Source of the DNA: Dastarcus helophoroides
Taxonomy: Eukaryota > Arthropoda > Insecta > Coleoptera > Bothrideridae
Reading direction: 5' to 3'
Assembly: GCA_028583605.1 (NCBI GenBank)
Contig: CM053331.1
Location: 18,212,857-18,276,856, forward strand
Length of the DNA: 64,000 nt
The stretch's first letter is position 1; every line of letters starts with the position of its first letter. The notes under the pieces were generated by a model, which worked only from the letters and a program-made list of their open reading frames with translations, was not told the origin of the DNA and searched no databases. The translations under genes were made by a program, and so were the position numbers. Shown piece after piece: positions 49,937 through 61,354 of the stretch.

Positions 49937-50481
49937 TTTCTAGACTAACAAATAAAATGGGACCAAATAATTTTTCGATGCTTCAAAAATTACTTATTTT
50001 ATATTCATTGTATTCAAAATATTGTGCAAATTCCAAAAATATAATAATATACAGGATGTTCCCATTAAAAATTAAATGTTGGTACCCGTCATTTCATGAG
50101 TGCATCAAATGTAACAAGTTTGAAAATTTTATTTTCACAAATAAATAAAAATTAGGGGGTGTACCAAGATTATGTTACACCTGATATATCGAGTGTAACA
50201 GAATCACGGTACATTTTTTATTTATCAAGATAAAACTTTTAAACTTGCTACACTTAATGTATTTATGGAATGTCAAATTTTGACATAAAAGTAGCATTTC
50301 TATTCATGTCACTTTCGCTGAAACTGATGCCAACTTTATATTTTTAAATAGAAGACCCTGTATATTACATATTACATTTTTGGAATCTGTACAATTTCCT
50401 GGATACAGTACACATAAAATGAATAATTTATAAAAAATGCAAAATTTTTTTGAAACCATTTTATTTTTCAATCTAGAAAAA
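49937..50481. repeat. foldback element
   Basis: Arms pair from TTTCTAGACTA..AATAAAATGG (left) to CCATTTTATTTTTCAATCTAGAAA (right, complementary, written here in two parts). They continue through ATTCCAAAAAT and TATACAGG words on both sides, closing near 50200. Confidence 0.65.
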
Positions 50482-50774
50482 ACATTTATAAAAAACATAT
50501 TTTTTAGACTAGAATTGGGTGAATTATTAACAAAAAACCAAAATGTTCCATCTTTAAATCAATATAGCGGCCAATGCGCATATAATCTTGGTCGGGAACT
50601 TTCTGTAATTATTTGTTAAGTCGAAGTGAAGATATTTCTAAAAAAAATATTAGTATTTATTTATTTTGTAACAAAAATTTATTTCCGGTACTATTATAGC
50701 TAGTATGTGAAATATTAAAATAGGATTTTGACATAAAAATATTATTTCAGTAAAGAAGCTTTTTTTATAGTTCG

Positions 50775-51595
50775 ATGAATGAAGAAGAGGTTTTAGTTTG
50801 TATTTCGGAAAATCCAGATATCAGTACTTGTCGGTTAAGTGCGACAACAGCAATAAGCCAATCGTCTATCTGGAGGATTTTAAGGAAAGATAATCTCCGT
50901 CCATACCACTACACTCCTGTCCAAAATTTGTTACTTCAAGGACTACCAGTTCGCCTACAGTTTGCTCAATTTATGCTAGGAAAACAAACCGAAAACCAGG
51001 ATTTTTTTAATAACCTCCTGTTCACCGAAGAGGCGACGTTTACTAGACGAGGTGTTTTTAATTGGAAAAACAATCATTTGTGGGAATTCGAAAATCCACA
51101 TGCTCTAAAGGAACGACATTTTCAGCATGAATTCAAGGTAAATATTTGGTGTGGTGTGATATCTGCTTTTTTTATTGGTCCTTCTGAACTGCCTCCTAAT
51201 CTGAACGGGCCCCTCTATTTAAACTTTCTTGAACAAAATTTAAACACACTACTAGAAGATGTACCACTAGCCATAAGGCGGAACATGTGGTTTATGCAAG
51301 ACGGGGCGCCGCCACATTTTTCTCTGCAAGTACGAAAATACCTGGCAGTGAATTTGTTTAGCCACCTAGAAGTCCAGATTTAAACCCTCTAGACTTCTCA
51401 ATATGGTCACAAATTAAGGGCATGGTTTACAAAGAAACAATTAATTCCATCGAAGAATTACGACAGAAAATTCAAGAAGCTACTAATATTATTAAAAATA
51501 ATCGACAAATGTTATTTAATATTCAAAGATCTTTAAGGATATGCCTTACAAAGGGTATTGAAGTGGAAGACGGTCATTTTAAGCATTTCCTTTGA
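50775..51595 (+). pseudogene. mariner-like transposase, nearly intact but frameshifted (copy B)
   Basis: The frame from ATG 50775 reads a helix-turn-helix remnant (STCRLSATTAISQSSIWRIL), then FTEEATFTRRG, FKVNIWCGVIS, and MQDGAPPHF with its Asp. It ends early at 51381-51383. In the next frame the rest of the enzyme follows at once (RSPDLNPLDFSIW, then EELRQKIQEATNII, EVEDGHFKHFL) to a stop at 51593-51595. About 40 bp are missing at the junction, where sibling enzymes have a Gly/Arg-rich loop. The first acidic site is Glu rather than Asp. The usual N-terminal start is also absent. It is a separate family from copy A but has the same domain plan. Confidence 0.85.
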
Positions 51596-52059
51596 AGTTT
51601 TCTTAAATTACTGTTACCGATTGTTATTTGTTGCCTTTACTATTGTTACCTCGCATAGTAGTAATTTAAAAGAATAAATTCATTTTACAACAAACAAATT
51701 CATTGAATGTTTAAAATGCAAATAACTCAAAACCTGATAGAGTTACATAAAATAAACAAGAGTACCTTTTTAATTTAAAATTAAGCTGTCTTTTAGATTT
51801 TCTACTCATTTTAGCCATAACTCATTAGACAAAGAAGATATGTTGTAATTTACTTAAGTAACAGGGTGTAACTAACGTCCTGTATAAATAGTACAAAATT
51901 CACCACTAAATTTGTAATTCTCATGCCAAAAAACATAAAGTTGCCAATTTTCTAGACGATACTGCTTAAAATCACAAAATTAATTATTAAGAGGTTTCAA
52001 ATTAAAATTCCAACTTTGAACACCCCGTACTTCGTAAACCTGCAACATTTGTATAAGGC
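51596..52059. other. no gene recognised
   Basis: Contains two worn end-like words, CAGGGTGTAACTAACG near 51863 and AACACCCCGTAC near 52018. No partner or frame was seen. Confidence 0.35.
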
Positions 52060-53400
52060 ATGTTAAGCTCAATCACCATATTTTGGTAAAAATTGAAATA
52101 CAGAACTTGTGCCCTGAAACCAAGAAGGGTTAAAAAATACAACAAACGTTTCTGTAACACGTTTCAATAGCCAAGCTGTCATCTTCAAAGAGATACTAAA
52201 GACTAAAGTGTTTAAAAATGGTAAGGCTGTTTCTTTCTCTAACTCTGCGGTGAATTTAAGTGTTGGAAAACGTAGAGTTAGAGAAAGAAGCAGCTTTACC
52301 ATTTTTATTATTATAATTTTAAAAATAGATTAGAATTTGATGTATATAGGAAAGATTCCAGAACCGTCCGCTATATAACATCTGATTCAAACCATTGCAT
52401 ACAACACAAAATGGCAAGCTTCCTTACCCATCGCCTTCTGAGTCTTCCTCTTAATAGGGAAAGATTCGGAAAGGAGTTGAAGACAATTAAACATATAGCT
52501 GAAGTTAATGGATTCGATCCAAATATTATTTATAAAATTATTAATAAGAAAAAATTTAAATGTGAATTGGTAAATATCACAACTTTCCGAGCTGATGAAA
52601 ATAAAAACTTTAAGTTCGTCTCACTTCCATTTGAACCCTCGCTTATGCATGGTTTGGGTGGAATTTTACGTAAACAGGGCTTCCGGGTTGTTTATAGTTC
52701 TAACGGCAAATTAAATTCGCTTTTGAGTAGTTTAAAGGATAAGGTATAGCAAACGGATAAGTCCGGTATTTACCAAATTTCATGTAGGGATTGTCCTCAA
52801 AAGTATGTCGGGCAAACTAGACGATCTCTTAAAATCCGACTGAAGGAGAATTTGGCTCATTTGAGGTACGGAAGAACTAAGAAATCAAGTGTGGTTAGAC
52901 ATGCTTTTGAATTAGACCATGGGAGAGATAATAATATTAAATTATTAAGAGTAGTAAGTAAGAATTTTATGTTAAATGCATATGAAAGCTTAGCCATCCA
53001 TAGGGCTGGAGACAACCTTATGAATGATTGCGCTGGGCCTTTAGGCCATTCATCTCTGTTAAAGATAGTTAAGGTTGATAGATAAGGAATTGTGACACTA
53101 CGACGTGTATGATTAGATGCACATGCACGTTCGGATGCGGTCGATCATGCGCGTATATAAGGGTAAATTTTAGCATGAGGTGTTAGTATCTCTCTGAACA
53201 TGACAGCTTGGCTGTCGAAACGCGTTAGAGCAACGTTTGTTATGTTTTTTAATCTTTCTTGGTTTCAAGGGACAAGTTCTGTATTTCAATTTTTGAAGAT
53301 AACCAAGGACCAGTCCTTTGCACCAAACCATATTTTGGTGTGTAGTATCGCCAGTTCAGAGATTGCCCATTCTTAATGAATCACCCTGTATATCTTTAAA
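52060..53400 (+). mobile_element. Penelope-like element with inverted ends
   Basis: Plus-strand coding: VELEKEAALPFL (52272 on), a frameshift, then LEFDVYRKDSRTVRYITS and FLTHRLLSLPL of the RT end. One TAG follows at 52747, then the GIY-YIG domain (SGIYQISCRDC, YVGQTRRSLKIRLKE, SSVVRHAFELDHG) to a stop at 53083-53085. The tail (GACAGCTTGGCTGTCGAAACG, at about 53203) is also present upside down at 52190-52090. Before it on the minus strand is another RT piece (ELEKETALPFLNTLV). Thus the element carries an inverted partial copy of itself at its 5' side. Inverted or direct terminal copies are known for Penelope-type elements. Confidence 0.87.
52214..52306. repeat. 36-bp near-perfect inverted repeat in RT sequence
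   Basis: 52214-52249 and 52271-52306 are complementary over 36 bp with three mismatches. Both encode the ELEKE..ALPFL motif, one on each strand, so this is the junction of two opposed element copies. Confidence 0.9.
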
Positions 53401-54644
53401 TTTATTGTTTAAATATTAATTATAACTATAAAGAAATCCTATCTTTGATGATGCTAATGGCATTAAATATGAAAACAGTTTAATAAAAATAAAAATTTTG
53501 AATATCCGCGTTTCCTTCCTGCGTCATCAGATCGATGGGATGGTTATATATGTTTTATTTTTAGCCGATTATTTGCTAAACTAGTAACACTAATGATATA
53601 AAATTTGTACATTTGCCCTTGTTGACGCGCATATACGCCTAGAAGAGAAACATAACATGGTCGGATTCGATTTTTTTAAATTCTAACCTTCATGTGGTAA
53701 TGTTGGATTTATTTTTAAAATCTAGCTAAGATAATTAATAATCAATCTAATGTACAGACCAATAAGTTTGAACATTTATTAGATTCAGAGTTTGGCAACC
53801 GAAGAGCGGTTTTGATCTTATTAGATCTCGCCAGTTTGGTTTAGAGCATCAACGGCCATCCTCCGTATGACTCCAAAGTACCGATACCTATTGGTTGATG
53901 GAGAAACTATGGGCAACTCCAACAAGAGTCGTATGCAAATAGAATGCCACCTTTAATTGTTCTGTAATCTAAGTTGCATTCTGAAATACATTTTTAGCTA
54001 CAAAAAAGTGTTGGGTGTAATTTTAAAAAGGGTTTTTTTCAGGGTGACTGCAACCATCAAAGTTTTAAGAGCACATTATAATAGATTAATTGATGTCCTT
54101 CAAACATTTATTTGGTTCATGTCTCTAGCTTATCAACTAATAGAGATATCGCCTAATGAGAACATCGTGGGACACGTGGTGTATAACGCATATTTAAACT
54201 ATAAATTATATTGTTGGATTGAATACATGATATATGCATTTAACTGTATTTTAATATAATTAATATCCAGTGCGGATACTTTAATCCTCAACGTTAACAA
54301 TGGTGTACCATCTGGCGGCTGAACCTCAAGATTACAGAAGAAAACTTTCAAAGATTATATCTTTGTCCAATAGGACCAACTCTTTACGATAGATCGATAT
54401 AGTGATTGAATGATTACGTTCGTCCGCTCATGATTCATTTTGGTCTGCCGGTTTTTAAGTTGAGGCAATCACAATAAAGAAAACGATCTTTTTGCGGCCA
54501 GTTAAAGTTAAACAACAACAAAAGTATGCATTAAATTTGTAAAGTAAACATCAAAATTGCCAGAACCTTTCATATTTCGATATTCTTATTTAAATAGTCT
54601 ATAGTATACTGATATTATATCAAAATAACTTAATGTTCCACGGC
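53401..54644. other. no gene recognised
   Basis: Intergenic. The open stretch at 53957-54259 has no family motif. Confidence 0.35.
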
Positions 54645-55034
54645 CAGCGCGGGGTAAAGGGGCAGGCAAGCCGGGCAACTGCCCGGGGCGCCAGATTTTG
54701 AGGAGCGCCGATATAAAAATAAAATATTTTTTTTACATTCATTTTTTTTAGATTTTATAAATTAAAATTGATCATTTTTACGAGACATCGAATTTTTCGC
54801 TTGAACTTCTACTGCGCTCGCTATGCTTTTCCATATGTCATCACTTGTAAGTAAATAACTATTGTATTATTTTTTAAATAAACACATTTTTTACACAGTT
54901 CCTTATTGTGTAATTTTGATTTTTTTGCCATTTTTTACTATTTTCTTTAATTTGCAGTAAATTTGTATATTCTTGTATGAAAGGACGCCAAATTTAGTTT
55001 TGCCCGGGGCCCTCAAAATCGTAGACAGGCCCTG
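54645..55034. mobile_element. non-autonomous hAT-type element
   Basis: GC-rich ends around an AT-rich middle: CAGCGCGGGG..GCCCGGGGCG and AGATTTTGAGG at the left; GCCCGGGGCCCTCAAAATC..ACAGGCCCTG at the right. The flanks TCCACGGC and CCTACGGC resemble a worn 8-bp duplication. No coding sequence. Confidence 0.6.
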
Positions 55035-55569
55035 CCTACGGCAAGAAATCGCTCTAATCTTGTATCGGCAGTATGGGATGTTTTTATCACCATGGCGTAT
55101 GGAACTTGCACATATTCTGTTAAAATATTATTCAGTTACAAATTAAACTACAAAACTACTGATATGGTATCAGTTCGAGAAGCTTTGGAGGAATATCTAT
55201 CAATCTAAGTGAAAATGGTTTGCTGGCAATGAATTAATTATTGGGGCGATTCCATTATCGCAAGTGCAACACTTGGGCAATTTTTAAAGCTTTAAGCTAT
55301 TAAAATAAAAACATTTTTCATGAAATTATTCTTTGAAGGACTAGATTTTAACTTGTTCTCATTTAATTTGTTATAAGAATTTTAATGAAATAATATAAAT
55401 AGTCACAATGGAAGTTTAAAGTGCTGTCACGGGTGCAACCAAATCGGCCCACCTTTCCAAATCACAGTAAAAAACACAAAAGTCTATTAATTGTGAAACA
55501 TTTATTAAATTATGTCCTCGTATTTTGAAGGACTATCAATTAGTTTATTAGGATAAACCAAAAAAAAAA
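55035..55569. other. no gene recognised
   Basis: Intergenic AT-rich sequence. Confidence 0.35.
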
Positions 55570-57735
55570 AAAATCTGCAAAACGGTTCTGAAGCAATCGC
55601 GAGTTTTTTTATGTTCAATCCACTCGCAAAGGATAACCCTATTTTGCCTTCAAAGCACAGTGAGTAGGATGTGGAAACAAGGATACATGGCAATGAACCG
55701 CCTATTTAAACAAGAATAGGTTGCAATTTTTGGAAAAAATTTCGTTCGATAACAAGTTCCATAGCTCGGAAGTTCTATAAAAGAAAGAGCCTCCGTAGAC
55801 AGAAGTCCTCACTGTGCCAAAGTGGACTGCACAGGAATTTGCTGCCTCCGACTGTCTTGTATGCCTCAGAAATGTTTCCCTTGGGAGGATCAGTCCTATT
55901 AGTTCCTGTAAGCATTTTCCATAAAAGAACTTGTAGAAAAGTTACCAATCACCCACCATCCGCCTGTGCTCTAGTGTTTCGAGAGAATCGGTCAAACTCC
56001 CGTCATCAGTTAGGCGAATTTCTTTTCTTTGAATTGAATCCAAAAGAGCTAAAGTGTGTTTTGGTGCTGAACTCCAAACATGAAAACAGTATTCTAGCGT
56101 TGGCCTAACTTGAACTTTGGATAATGTGAGCAGCTGATGGGATGTGAAGTACTTTTTAGCACTAAAAATAAATCCTAGCTTCTGAGAGGCGGATTTGGTA
56201 ATGGCGTGCACATGATCATCCCAAGAGAAGTTAGTGCTCGCATTCACTCCTAGGATAGATAGATTAGATCCCATCGGGAGGATTTTACCGTCCATTAGTA
56301 TGTTTGTTACATTATCCCTTGATTTTTTCTTAGAGAAAATCGCGGCCCGAGTTTTTGAAGCGTTGAAGTCGACCAGATTTACCTCACCACATTCCAGAAT
56401 GATTTCGAGATCCCGATTAATTATCTGTACCTGCTGTTTCCTTAGTCGATCTGAAGGAGTGACAGATAATGGTTTGTCAAAGAAAAAAGATAACACCAGG
56501 CTACTATCATCTGTGTAGCTGTATATTGAATTGGAAGTTGAAGCTAAGAGATCGTTTATGTGTAACAGAAACAGAGTAGCAAAGGTCTCGGATGAGATGC
56601 CATCGACGACGACATGAAGTGGTCTGTCAGCGAGAAAACTAGATATCAAATGACAAGAGTCCAGGAGGAAGACCATAGGATGTTAATTTGACGAGAAGAG
56701 ATCGGTGCCAGACTCTGTCGAAGGCTTTTGAGATATCCAATGCCAGAATCCTAGCCTTACCATATTTTTCCATAGCTGAGTTACAGATATGAGTAATATA
56801 TGCCAATAGATTACCAGTTGAGCGTTGTTGTCTGAAACCGTATTGCCTCTCCGAAATGATTCTATTCTAGTCCAGATATTTGAAAATCTCGATGCTAGTA
56901 ACCTTTTCCATCACTTTAGATATAACGGGCAACAAATATATAGGGCGATAGTTTATAGCCAGATTCCTTTCTCCCTTTTTGTAGACAAGCTGCACCCTAG
57001 CAGATTTTCAGACGTTAGGGAATACACCTTTGTTGTAAGAGAGTGTGAACAATTTGCTTGGGGCAGGAGTCAGCTCTGGAGCGCACTTCTTAAAAAGAGA
57101 TGCCATCAAGGCCAGAAGCTTTCGATGTGTCAAGTTCGAGGAGAATCTTCCTGACTGTGCGTTGTCTGAAAATAACTTCAAGTATCGAAGTGCCAACCTT
57201 AGAAAGAATGGAAGGTTCTGCGTTTCGAAAATCAAGGTTGGAGTTTTCAGCAAACGTTAAAGTTAGTAGGTCAACCTTGTCCTTGAATCTAGTCACAATA
57301 TTGTTGCTGTCATCGAGTAAAGGTGGAAAATTTGAAGAGTAAAATTCTTTCCAATCGAATTTGCAAATCCCCAAAAGGACCTAGAACTGTTCGGATAGTT
57401 GATAACCTCTGGTGCATTTTACGATCGAAATCACTTTTTGCCTCGTCAATAACCTGTTTACAAAAATTTCGTGCATTTACAAAGATGGTCCAAGTTTCGA
57501 CTGAGGGATTATTTCTCCAACGACGACATATGCGATTTTTGGAGGAGACAGCCCGAGCACATTTTTTGCTGAACCAAGGTTCACTAGAGGCAGACTTTTT
57601 TTGGAAAAGGGAAATTGAGCATTTTATACGAATCAGGATAGTTTCAGTGATGGATTTGGCGACTGAGGAATGGTTGTCTGAGTTGAAGCAGACTTTCTGC
57701 CATGGGAAAGGTGCAAAGAACTATCCCAAATGTTG
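55570..57735 (-). mobile_element. CR1/Jockey-type LINE, 5'-truncated copy
   Basis: Same family as 20322-23547 but lacking the endonuclease; the match ends near 57735 (CATGGGAAAGGTGCAAAGAA). RT is readable in pieces: LDTSKASGLDG near 57120, then HINDLLASTSN and YSYTDDSSLVLSF near 56530 (a Y-T-D-D form of the active site). The C-terminal block covers 56676-55942 (LGVNASTNFSWDDHV, PTLEYCFHVWSSAPKHT). Frameshifts break the frame near 57080 and 56690. The 3' end lies near the A-rich run at 55560-55573. 5' truncation is the normal result of incomplete reverse transcription. Confidence 0.88.
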
Positions 57736-57759
57736 AGATCGGTCGAAGCATAAAGTAAA

Positions 57760-58040
57760 AAATATAAGCACTTTTTTAGGAAATTGGACTGAAAGTTTTC
57801 ACTCAAGACTCGATATTTTTAGCGAAATTTCGAGCCCAACTATTAATTTTGACCTACTTCCACTTATTGGATTTTTTAAAGTCAAGATTTGAAAGTTTTA
57901 GCCAAGAATTTTTGACAAATCTCTTTGAAAAGAGAAAGAAAGAAAAAGGAAAGGAAAGTCGAAATAGCCTGAAATCAAATTTTAGATTTTTTATGAAATT
58001 TGGTATTTAAAGTATAATTTCGTAATTTACGGCTAGCATT
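57760..58040. repeat. degenerate AT-rich repeat patch
   Basis: Words such as GAAATTTCGAGCCC, TCAAGATTTGAAAG and TTTTAGATTTTT resemble the repeats at 13440-14060 and 32749-34080. Confidence 0.35.
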
Positions 58041-58563
58041 TCGAGGAAACAATAGAGAGTTCCAAGTTTGAGTTACAAAACCAAATCACGAGATTTATGC
58101 ACTTCTGATTTTATTAACGATTTTTATTCTAGGTGGATTAACTAAACTTATAAATAATTAGTTACGGTACAGTCTAAGATGACACAATTTTTACAGACCT
58201 AATTCTGCTAGTTTAATATTACTGCGCTTATACAAAAATGTCAATGAACTGTAGTAGTGGAAACCCAAGTATTTTTGTTTCTATTTTCTGTATAAATAAT
58301 AAAAAACTCTTGTATGTTTGTATAATAATCAATTGCATAAAATATTGTAACATATTAGGTTTTAAAAAATGAACATTAATGCTTGCATCGCAAAGTAATC
58401 ATGTATGACAGAGGAACATGATTTATTTTCTAGTTAACTGTTTCATCCAGAAATTGCGAAGGATATACTCAGATATCAATATTATTGTGTAGAGGAAAAC
58501 AAAAGCTAAGACAAAATCACTTGAAAATCATAATTAGGATAAAATTTACATAGATATCACACA
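58041..58563. other. 3' flank of the secreted-protein gene; nothing recognised
   Basis: AT-rich sequence with no frame of interest. Confidence 0.35.
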
Positions 58564-58569
58564 TTTATT
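58564..58569 (-). terminator. poly(A) signal AATAAA
   Basis: Lies 29 nt past the stop codon of the gene at 59378-58599, a normal distance for a short 3' UTR. Confidence 0.7.
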
Positions 58570-58598
58570 GGTTGAACATACAGAAGTAACTGTGTAAC

Positions 58599-59378
58599 TT
58601 AACCATAGAAATGTCGTTCCAGCGATGAATTACTGCGCTGGGCGATTTTCGATTTGCGTGCTTTCAATTTTCGAGGACAAAAATCTATTCCTTGGGGAAT
58701 GCAGTTTCTTGCCACCAAAGTTGCAGTTGCTCTACGATTACTCCGCACTTTTGTTACAGTTATAGTGGAAGTTTCGTACATTCTCTTTCTGGTATACTGA
58801 GGCAAAATTGTTTCTAACTGATCAAGTCTATCTTCAATTAATAAATCCCTAATATATTCTGACAAAAGCTGCGGTGTTTCTTCTGTTGTTTTGGTAAATG
58901 GTCTTGCATTTTCACTTGCTTCTAAATACAAATCACTTTCATAATTATGATTGTTGTCCACTCTGCGATAATTATCAATAGTTTTGTAGTGCCGATTTAA
59001 TTTTCCTTTTGATTCTTTAGCCAGCTTATTAATAAAAATTTCTTTCGTAACCAAATATTCCAAATTATTATCGGTATGATCCTCCGACATTTTGCACATG
59101 GGCTTTAACTTTGAAGTTTTTATGCACACTGGATTTTTATAAACATATTTTGTAACCACACTAACAACTTTTGTTTTCACCACAGTAGACGGATTAATTA
59201 TTTTTATATTGGAAGCAGGAATAGATATTTTGTCCACGTAAGGCAACGAAAGCGAAGGCAGATTTTCCATATAATGAGATGGATTAAACAGTTCAGCACA
59301 CTCCCGATATTTCGATGCCATGTTTCCGAACACACGATGTTTTAAGGAGATAGCGAGAATTATTAATAGAGAATTCAT
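58599..59378 (-). CDS. intronless probable secreted protein, family not recognised
   Basis: 259 codons from ATG 59378-59376. The next upstream in-frame ATG is ruled out by a TAA 12 nt before it. Residues 1-12 (MNSLLIILAISL) are hydrophobic, like a short signal peptide. Five cysteines are at 27, 85, 95, 226 and 234. A beta-rich Val/Thr segment (TVVKTKVVSVVTKYVY, 65-80) preceding Cys85 is echoed near the C-terminus (TSTITVTKVRSNRRATATLV, 203-222) before NCIPQGIDFC. The protein may thus have a two-fold plan with paired Cys. The tail after 235 is strongly basic (RKLKARKSK). A TATA box and a close AATAAA frame the gene. No stops or shifts, unlike every neighbouring element, which argues it is a living host gene. 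Role unknown. Confidence 0.75.
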   Translation of the reverse strand: MNSLLIILAISLKHRVFGNMASKYRECAELFNPSHYMENLPSLSLPYVDKISIPASNIKIINPSTVVKTKVVSVVTKYVYKNPVCIKTSKLKPMCKMSEDHTDNNLEYLVTKEIFINKLAKESKGKLNRHYKTIDNYRRVDNNHNYESDLYLEASENARPFTKTTEETPQLLSEYIRDLLIEDRLDQLETILPQYTRKRMYETSTITVTKVRSNRRATATLVARNCIPQGIDFCPRKLKARKSKIAQRSNSSLERHFYG

Positions 59379-59441
59379 TTTATGCAATTATAAATAGTAC
59401 AGCATTAATTCTACAACTAATGCAGGCGGAATTCACAATTT

Positions 59442-59450
59442 CTTTTATAG
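59442..59450 (-). promoter_or_regulatory. TATA box of the secreted-protein gene
   Basis: CTATAAAAG on the minus strand 64 nt upstream of the ATG. A start site about 30 nt on would fall at GCATTAG near 59420, giving a 5' UTR of about 40 nt. Confidence 0.6.
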
Positions 59451-60022
59451 GTTTCTCTCGACAATAATAAGTAGTCCGTTAGATGCAGAATAGAGAATAT
59501 GAAATTATGAGAACACGATCATCATTTAGCAAAGGAGTACAATATAATACTACCGCCTTTGGATGGACTATTACACTCATTGCTTTTTTAGTAGACGCAA
59601 TCAATATCTTCATTATTAATAGTTACCTTTATAAGGCTTTTAACATTTATTCAAATCTAATTCCAATTTTTATTATTATGGATTCGCAATAATGTACACT
59701 ATTCTAATGAAATAATGGAAGTATGCAAAGGTATATCGAGCATCTCGAAGAATATTTTAAATAAGAGTTGAACCTTTCTCAGTGACAAATATCTTTTTTG
59801 CTACTATATGTTTATTACGGATACATAACTAATAGCAGCATTATTCATAACGAGTGCCCTTTTTAAAGCAAATTTGCATTATTTTGCATTAATTTGTTAC
59901 TTTATTGGAACTAGCAATGCGAAAATATTGCGTGAGGCACATAAATATCATATTTAACCGCTAAACCACTTCCATTCATTAATTAAATAAAGCAAAGCAG
60001 TATCCGAACATTATAACATCAG
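59451..60022. other. upstream region of the secreted-protein gene
   Basis: An open plus-strand stretch of 69 codons at 59483-59692 includes a hydrophobic run (TLIAFLVDAINIFIINSYL) but has no supporting signal. Otherwise nothing recognised. Confidence 0.35.
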
Positions 60023-61260
60023 TTCCCTGTCTATCTGACTGGTGGGGACATGATAATTTTCTTTGACAGAGAGAAGTACATTAATTTTGACAGGTTCATT
60101 GAGCGCATTCTAATGGGGATTACTTGTTTTTCTTAAATGCCCATTTTCCCGAAACTATTTTTTAATCTTGCTTACGGTACTTTGCGATATGGGTAGTAAA
60201 TCAGGATACTTTTCTCTGAATAAACAAATAACTTCATTTTGTGTTTTTGTTGTGGCTCTGTAGCCAATCATTATAAAAATTTTAATTTTGTGGGTTTCAA
60301 TTAAGTATGGCATTTTGGTCGTTTTTTTAATAAATGGTGTTTCTCACTAAATGACAAAATAATATCCGCTTCTTATTTATTTCTATTAACTTTTTTTATA
60401 AGATTGTGATAAGGCTTCAACCCAGTTTGACAAAAAATGTCAAACGAATACCTTCTGATACGCGATTTTTAAACTTTATAAAAATTGTATTGAATTGAAT
60501 CAGATTTCTTGATTTTTCGAATTAGTTATTAAATTTGTAAATATCTTTTAATTTACAGAAAATAAAAAATTGTGATTTGGTACGCATGTGTCACTTGATA
60601 TACCTTGTTTATTAATTTTATTTAACATTTCTTCGGCCCAGTTTGGAAATATTTAAATTTTTATTGTTTGTTGACAATATTCTAAAACAGTTTTTGAAAT
60701 TTGACCACCTGATATTTAAATTTATTTAAAACGTCACCTCATGACAGTTAATAAAGTAAGAGGTTAGTTTATTTTACATAGAATAGGAAAAATGAAAAAT
60801 AGAAGACCAAAATTAGATATGAAAAAATTTTTTGTTTTTTTGATAAATTATGAAAATATAAAAAATACATAAAAAAAGGTTGTAGCACTGGACATCGATG
60901 TTTCGCTCTCATTTGAGCTCGTCAGCAGTGCATAACATGGAAAGGGAACAATGAGAAGGAAATTCTTAAAAATAAAAATTTTAAAAAATATAAAAATTTT
61001 TAACATGAATAAACGTTTCATCAATATTTTACTGTGGTAAAAATTTAAATATTTGAAGCCCGATCCACAAGAAACAACTACTCCGAGGGCTAATACCCCT
61101 TCCGGCATTGAACTACACTTGTGGGTCGAACTTACATGCTCTTGGTGATTACTGTTCCTAACCGCCGAAATCTCTTCTGCTTGGTAGTTAGAAACACCCA
61201 CTACTAAAGATAAACTGTCCTTGATTTACTGAATTTATTTCAAGTTACAGACTAGCACTG
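60023..61260 (-). pseudogene. mariner-like transposase N-terminal fragment, split by an insertion
   Basis: 60023-60403 plus 61214-61260 match 15300-15751 closely. They include the start codon (60313-60311, MPYLIETHKIKIF), ISQSTVSKIKK followed by a stop, and the element end CAGACTAGCACTG at 61260. The C-terminal two thirds are missing, and 60404-61213 is extra sequence absent from copy A. Confidence 0.8.
60404..61213 (-). mobile_element. unclassified insertion inside the mariner-like fragment
   Basis: About 810 bp absent from the sibling copy at 15680. On the minus strand it contains CTGACGAGCTCAAATGAGAG followed by CGAAACATCGATG, a hairpin-CGAAA arrangement like the Penelope-like tails. An open stretch (61201-60848) has no clear motif. 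It may be a truncated retroelement. Confidence 0.5.
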
Positions 61261-61354
61261 AATTTAATACTTATAAAGTCAACTATGGCAATTTATAAAA
61301 TCCGAACTACTTGTAACAAACGGCAATTTTTCAAAAAAATATTGATTATAGTTC

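Noticed and set aside
59483..59692. 69-codon frame with a hydrophobic run upstream of the secreted-protein gene
   Set aside because: No promoter, poly(A) signal or motif; length is within chance for this base composition.
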